Below are positions 5,280 through 8,819 of a stretch of DNA of 8,819 nt, in pieces. The stretch covers positions 1 through 8,819 of the forward strand of contig JAFQNZ010000064.1 of NCBI GenBank assembly GCA_017395715.1, written 5' to 3'. The notes under the pieces were generated by a model. That model saw nothing but the letters and a program-made list of their open reading frames with translations. It was not told the origin of the DNA and did no database searches. Numbering within the stretch: the stretch's first letter is position 1; every line of letters begins with the position of its first letter. The DNA comes from Clostridia bacterium. Lineage in GTDB: Bacteria; Bacillota; Clostridia; Oscillospirales; CAG-272. The position numbers and the translations under genes are program-made.

Positions 5280-6217
5280 TGACTTTTTTGGGGATTGATA
5301 CCAGCAACTATACCACATCAGCCTCTTTTTGCGAGAACGGTGCGGTGGGTTGTAACAGTAAGCGTCCTGTTTTTGTAAAACCGGGGGAGCGCGGTGCACG
5401 TCAAAGCGATGCGGTGTTTTCTCATGTTAAGAATATTCCCGATGTGATGGCGGCACTTGGTGAAAGGAAATATACCGCGATCGGTGTTTCGGTAAGACCT
5501 CGTGATGTGGAAGGTTCATATATGCCTTGTTTTTTGGCAGGGCAAGCGGTTGCTTCTTCATTGGCAACCACTTTGAATATTCCCATGTACACCTTTTCAC
5601 ACCAAGCGGGTCATGTGCGGGCAGCATTGTATTCGGCTGGCAGGGATGATCTTGTTGATAAAACCTTTCTTGCCTTTCATGTTTCCGGCGGAACAACAGA
5701 GCTTCTTCTGTATGAGCGGGGAGATATTTCCTGCGTGGGCGGAACGCTCGATATCAATGCGGGACAGTTGATTGACCGAATCGGCGTTTTATTTGGACTT
5801 GCTTTTCCTTGCGGCGCTGCTCTTGACCGTATGGCGGATTTTTCTGCCATGAAAAGAGAGGGGATTTCTCCTATGGCAAAGGTGATCGATCTTTCCTGCA
5901 ATCTGTCGGGGCTTGAGAACAAAGCAAGTGATTATCTGAAAAAAGGTCATTCCTCCGAAGCGATTGCTGCTTTCGTGATTGCAAGTGTGGAAAAAACACT
6001 TTCCAAGTTGACCGAAAATGCGATAGATGCTTTTTCCGACAGGATAAAAGGAATGCCTGTTTTGTTTTCGGGCGGCGTATCCGGAAATTCCTACATCCAA
6101 CAGCAAATTGTAAAAAAATTCAACGCATTGTTTGCACAAAGCGCATTTTCTTCCGACAATGCGGCGGGAATCGCTTTATTATGCGAAGAAAGGTATCGCA
6201 AGGAGCATGGTTGCTGA
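5276..6217 (+). CDS. TsaD/Kae1-like paralogue (ASKHA fold), not the canonical TsaD
   Basis: This 313-residue protein has the actin-like ATPase fold of the Kae1/TsaD/M22 family, whose canonical member makes the t6A modification of tRNA. It opens GIDTSNYTTS (6-15). The metal site is HQAGH (109-113): both His are kept but the usual Glu of HxEGH is Ala. VSGGTTEL is at 136-143, FSGGVSGNSYIQQ at 264-276, and the third metal ligand Asp294 is in SSDNAAGIALL. The usual TxGPGL loop is replaced by SVRPRDVEGSYMP (72-84). From memory, this variant is typical of a second Kae1-like protein found in Clostridia, whose true role is not established. An older label would be O-sialoglycoprotein endopeptidase. ATG at 5276 overlaps the nusB stop. 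The following ATG at 5279 is equally possible and better spaced from AAGG at 5271-5274. Its end overlaps xseA. Confidence 0.85.
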   Translation: MMTFLGIDTSNYTTSASFCENGAVGCNSKRPVFVKPGERGARQSDAVFSHVKNIPDVMAALGERKYTAIGVSVRPRDVEGSYMPCFLAGQAVASSLATTLNIPMYTFSHQAGHVRAALYSAGRDDLVDKTFLAFHVSGGTTELLLYERGDISCVGGTLDINAGQLIDRIGVLFGLAFPCGAALDRMADFSAMKREGISPMAKVIDLSCNLSGLENKASDYLKKGHSSEAIAAFVIASVEKTLSKLTENAIDAFSDRIKGMPVLFSGGVSGNSYIQQQIVKKFNALFAQSAFSSDNAAGIALLCEERYRKEHGC

Positions 6218-7433
6218 CAAAACAATTCTGACTGTTACACAGTTGAATGAATATATCAAAGCCAAAATCGATTCTGACAAATTTCTTTCCAGTGTTTGGC
6301 TTAAGGGTGAAATTTCTAACTTTGTTCACCACAAAACCGGTCATTTTTATTTTACAATAAAAGACGAGGGTTCACTTATCAGGTCCTTGATGTTTCATTC
6401 TGCTGCATCCAAACTGATGTTTCGTCCCGAAAACGGAATGAAAGTGATTGTTCATGGCAGAGTGGCATCGTATATACGAGACGGCATTTACAATTTTTAT
6501 GTAGATGCTATGGAACCTGACGGTGTAGGTGCTTTGTATATTGCCTATGAGCAACTGAAAAAGAAACTTGATGCGGAAGGTCTTTTTCGACAGGAAAGAA
6601 AAAAGCCGTTACCCAAAATCCCAACGCGAATCGGTGTGATTACATCGCCTACCGGTGCTGCGATTCGTGACATTATCAATGTTATTTCAAGAAGGTTTTC
6701 TTACGCTAAGATTATATTGTATCCCTCTCTCGTGCAAGGTGAGGGTGCTGCGCCACAGCTGATTCGGGGACTTCGTTATTTTAACGATACAAGCAGTGCC
6801 GATGTGATTATTCTCGGCAGAGGCGGCGGTTCGATTGAAGATTTATGGGCATTCAATGATGAGCAATTGGCTCGCGCCGTTGCAGCATCGCGCATTCCCG
6901 TGATTTCTGCAGTCGGACATGAGACTGATTTTACAATATGCGATTTTGTGGCAGACAGACATGCACCCACGCCTTCGGCTGCCGCGGAGCTTGCTGTTCC
7001 CGAAACAGAAGAACTGAAACGGAAAATAGGGAATATTACAGGGCGAATGGCAACACTTTTGGATGCATCTGTTCATGTGAAGCGTAAGAGTCTTGAAGCG
7101 CTTGCATCTGCGAAAGTGATGCGCAATCCCATTTATATACTCGATGAAAAGAAAACCCGTCTTTTGATGGAATCAACAAGGTTTGACAATGCAACCAGAT
7201 TGCTTCTCTCCGATAAGCGTGCTGTGTTTGAGAAAACGGTATCCAAGCTTGAGGCATTGAATCCGTTATCGGTTTTATTGAGAGGGTACGCGGCTGTGTT
7301 CCAAGAAGATGGAACACTTGTGAAATCCACGGAAGATGTTTCGGTGGGTGATACTGTGATTATGCGTACCAGCGACGGTAAGATCAGCGCTACTGTGACC
7401 AAAACAGAACCAATAACCAAACCCAACATTTGA
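6207..7433 (+). CDS. xseA: Exonuclease VII large subunit
   Basis: XseA is the catalytic subunit of exonuclease VII, which degrades single-stranded DNA from both ends in complex with many XseB copies. The 408 residues comprise an N-terminal OB-fold (LTVTQLNEYIKAKI at 8-21, VWLKGEISNF at 30-39, to about residue 100), the catalytic domain (RIGVITSPTGAAIRDIINVISRRF at 141-164, LGRGGGSIEDLWAFNDE at 203-219, AVGHETDFTICDFVADRHAPTPSAAAEL at 235-262), a helical arm, and a C-terminal beta segment with LLRGYA. The start at 6207 fits the family N-terminus and overlaps the previous gene by 11 bases. The open frame extends farther upstream, but that is inside the Kae1-like gene. AGGAG sits only one base before this ATG, while GAAAGG is 13 bases away, so initiation may depend on translational coupling. 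All catalytic motifs are intact. Confidence 0.96.
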   Translation: MVADKTILTVTQLNEYIKAKIDSDKFLSSVWLKGEISNFVHHKTGHFYFTIKDEGSLIRSLMFHSAASKLMFRPENGMKVIVHGRVASYIRDGIYNFYVDAMEPDGVGALYIAYEQLKKKLDAEGLFRQERKKPLPKIPTRIGVITSPTGAAIRDIINVISRRFSYAKIILYPSLVQGEGAAPQLIRGLRYFNDTSSADVIILGRGGGSIEDLWAFNDEQLARAVAASRIPVISAVGHETDFTICDFVADRHAPTPSAAAELAVPETEELKRKIGNITGRMATLLDASVHVKRKSLEALASAKVMRNPIYILDEKKTRLLMESTRFDNATRLLLSDKRAVFEKTVSKLEALNPLSVLLRGYAAVFQEDGTLVKSTEDVSVGDTVIMRTSDGKISATVTKTEPITKPNI

Positions 7434-7455
7434 TGCAGAAAGGTTTGAAAAGATT

Positions 7456-7701
7456 ATGTCTTCTCCCAATGAAATGAATTTTGAAAATGCAATTGCCCGT
7501 CTTGAGCAGATTGTTCGCGCTCTTGAGAGCGGAAGCGCACCGCTTGATGACTCTCTTGCTTTGTTTGAAGAGGGTGTTCGTCTAGTTAAGCTTTGCAACG
7601 AAAAACTGGATTCCGCAGAGACACGCATCAAATTGTTGACAGAAACTCCGAGCGGTATGGTAGAAACTGATTTTGCCAAAGGAGGTCAAAATGCTAACTA
7701 A
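7456..7701 (+). CDS. xseB: Exonuclease VII small subunit
   Basis: XseB is a short helical hairpin that wraps the helical arm of XseA and controls its nuclease activity. The 81-residue length is usual. The family core is clear: FENAIARLEQIVRALESG (9-26), PLDDSLALFEEGVRLVKLCNEKLDSAETRI (29-58). Start 7456 is preferred, with AAAGG at 7439-7443; a second ATG at 7474 would shorten the N-terminus by six residues and also fits. It lies 22 bases after xseA. Its last 11 bases overlap the start of ispA, and the end of its coding sequence contains the strong ribosome binding site of ispA. Confidence 0.95.
   Translation: MSSPNEMNFENAIARLEQIVRALESGSAPLDDSLALFEEGVRLVKLCNEKLDSAETRIKLLTETPSGMVETDFAKGGQNAN
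7678..7685 (+). promoter_or_regulatory. Strong ribosome binding site of ispA within xseB
   Basis: AAAGGAGG ends five bases before the ATG at 7691. It is the strongest ribosome binding site in the operon. It rejects the upstream in-frame start at 7673, and it suggests that ispA is made in higher amount than its neighbours. Confidence 0.85.
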
Positions 7702-8569
7702 AGAAAAACTGAAAGTATATGCAGAGTATATTGATGCTGAACTTGATAAGCGACTTGAAAAAGACGATAAAGATATTAAGCCGCTTCTTGACAGTATGCG
7801 TTACAGTGCTGCGGCAGGCGGTAAACGAATCCGTCCGTATTTGACTCTTTTGTTTTGCGAATTGCTTGGCGGCGATATCCAAAAGGCGATGCCTTACGCT
7901 TGCGCTGTTGAGCTTGTGCACACATATTCTTTGATTCACGATGACTTGCCTGCTATGGATAATGATGATTACCGTCGCGGAAAGCTTACCAATCATAAGG
8001 TGTTTGGTGAAGCAAGAGCCATTCTTGCGGGCGATGCGCTTTTGACCTATGCGTTTGAAGTCATTGCCAATAATGACCAAATGAGCGCGGAAGACAATCT
8101 AAAAGCCATTCGTATTTTGGCGGAGGCTTCCGGTGCTTTTGGCATGGTAGGCGGTCAGGAGATTGACCTTGATGAATCGGCGCCTAAGGATTATGACAAG
8201 CTTGTAAAAATGCACCGTTTGAAAACGGGTGCTTTGATTCAAGGTGCTGCAATTCTCGGTGTGCTTGCTGCGGGAAAAGGTGACGATGAAAAGGTGTTGA
8301 ACGCCACGCGCGCGTACGCAGATGCTATTGGATTGACTTTCCAGATCGTGGATGATATTTTGGACTATACCGCATCCTATAAGCAAACCGGAAAAACAAC
8401 AAGTGATGCCCGTAATCACAAAACGACATTCCTTACATTTATGACTGCGGAAGAAGCGTTTGACAAGGCTGTTGGAATAACAGCCGAAGGTGTTCGTGCG
8501 GTTTCTTTCTTCGAAGGAAAAAAGGAACTTAACGAGCTTGCCCGTTTTCTGCTGTTCAGAATGCGTTAA
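7691..8569 (+). CDS. ispA: Farnesyl diphosphate synthase (polyprenyl synthetase family)
   Basis: This short-chain trans-prenyl diphosphate synthase condenses isopentenyl diphosphate with dimethylallyl and geranyl diphosphate to give farnesyl diphosphate, the precursor of undecaprenyl carrier and quinone chains. At 292 residues it is normal for bacterial IspA. Visible are GGKRIRPYL (43-51), the first Asp-rich motif DDLPAMD (84-90) with the two-residue insertion of bacterial FPP synthases, the following NDDYRRGKLTNHKVFGE, GGQEIDL (154-160), KTGALI (178-183), and the second Asp-rich motif DDILD (221-225). Tyr79, five residues before the first motif, is the bulky residue that limits chain length and favours C15; this is inferred from the known rule. 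Annotation pipelines may also call it geranylgeranyl diphosphate synthase. dxs, a frequent neighbour, does not follow. Confidence 0.94.
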   Translation: MLTKEKLKVYAEYIDAELDKRLEKDDKDIKPLLDSMRYSAAAGGKRIRPYLTLLFCELLGGDIQKAMPYACAVELVHTYSLIHDDLPAMDNDDYRRGKLTNHKVFGEARAILAGDALLTYAFEVIANNDQMSAEDNLKAIRILAEASGAFGMVGGQEIDLDESAPKDYDKLVKMHRLKTGALIQGAAILGVLAAGKGDDEKVLNATRAYADAIGLTFQIVDDILDYTASYKQTGKTTSDARNHKTTFLTFMTAEEAFDKAVGITAEGVRAVSFFEGKKELNELARFLLFRMR

Positions 8570-8593
8570 TCAAACTGTGTATGCGAGGGCAAT

Positions 8594-8819
8594 ATGCGTA
8601 TAGATCGCTATTTGTTTGAAAATGGCTTTGCCAAAAGCCGTACACGCGCTTCGGCGATGATTGCCGAGGGAATTGTTTTTATGAACGGTGTTCGTGTGAC
8701 CAAACCCTCTCTTGATGTGAGTGAGCGTGATAAGATTGAAATATGCGGCGAGGTGCTTCGCTATGTCAGCCGAGGCGGACTCAAGCTGGAAGCGGCAATT
8801 TCGGCATTTGATATAGATG
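8594..8819 (+). CDS. tlyA: TlyA/YqxC-type rRNA 2'-O-methyltransferase (3' end cut by window edge)
   Basis: TlyA-family proteins carry an N-terminal S4 RNA-binding domain and a Rossmann methyltransferase domain, and methylate ribose 2'-OH groups of 16S and 23S rRNA. Older annotation as haemolysin is misleading. Only about 75 residues are in the window. They show the S4 domain: MRIDRYLFENGFAKSRTRASAMIAEGIV, FMNGVRVTKPS, and then the junction motif YVSRGGLKLEAAI, which is diagnostic for TlyA. The ATG at 8594 has GAGGG four bases upstream and lies 24 bases after the ispA stop, so it belongs to the same operon. The methyltransferase domain lies beyond the edge, so catalytic residues cannot be checked. 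Confidence 0.93.
   Translation, partial: MRIDRYLFENGFAKSRTRASAMIAEGIVFMNGVRVTKPSLDVSERDKIEICGEVLRYVSRGGLKLEAAISAFDID

Noticed and set aside
5091..5399. Minus-strand open frames across nusB and the Kae1-like gene
   Set aside because: They lie opposite clearly conserved genes, lack ribosome binding sites and show no family pattern.
6132..6206. Upstream extension of xseA to an earlier start
   Set aside because: The added residues have no match to the XseA N-terminus and would overlap the Kae1-like gene much more deeply; 6207 fits the family.
1..8819. CRISPR array, transposon, prophage or defence system
   Set aside because: No spaced direct repeats, transposase, integrase or terminal repeats are visible; nearly all coding space is taken by housekeeping or small membrane protein genes.

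Overview
The window holds ordinary, mostly housekeeping chromosome from a low-to-moderate GC Gram-positive bacterium. It is most likely a member of the Clostridia (Bacillota), perhaps near Oscillospirales. The reasons are Shine-Dalgarno sequences of the GGAGG/GAGGTGAT type, near-consensus sigma-A promoters, TrmB and NusB sequences of the Bacillota type, a TsaD/Kae1-like paralogue directly behind nusB, and a small TTG-started lipoprotein with a clean lipobox. I see no mobile element, CRISPR array, tRNA, rRNA, phage gene or recognisable defence system.

Left part (1-1168): recR, cut by the window edge and missing only its first codon or few, ends in a strong hairpin. The 3' arm of that hairpin doubles as the Shine-Dalgarno sequence of the next gene, a TTG-started lipoprotein that resembles the DUF4358 family. 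A bidirectional hairpin closes this unit against the minus-strand genes that follow.

Minus-strand block (1208-3438): read from right to left, it contains a 394-residue membrane protein with a long, disordered, acidic and threonine-rich linker, then a membrane-anchored DUF4097-like beta protein overlapping it by an ATGA junction, then a DUF378 two-helix membrane protein. The first two look like an envelope-associated pair. Their function is not known from sequence.

Middle (3439-4871): trmB (tRNA m7G46 methyltransferase) stands alone on the plus strand with its own extended -10 promoter, and it ends in a bidirectional terminator shared with a convergent four-helix membrane protein gene. A 218-base divergent region then holds two opposed promoters with a perfect 16-bp A/T-rich inverted repeat between them.

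Right part (4872-8819): a tightly packed plus-strand operon runs nusB, a TsaD/Kae1-like paralogue, xseA, xseB, ispA and tlyA (cut by the window edge). It is driven by a consensus TTGACA/TATAAT promoter. Gene starts overlap preceding stops at three of the five junctions, which suggests translational coupling. Together these genes cover transcription antitermination, exonuclease VII, prenyl diphosphate synthesis and rRNA methylation. dxs, which often lies between ispA and tlyA in related bacteria, is absent from that position.

Nothing here amounts to a clear new multi-gene system. The most interesting points are the terminator/ribosome-binding-site hairpin at 603-646, the repeated acidic-Thr-hydrophobic motifs in the 394-residue membrane protein, the Asp-to-Asn change at a TrmB cofactor position, and the altered active-site signature of the Kae1-like protein.
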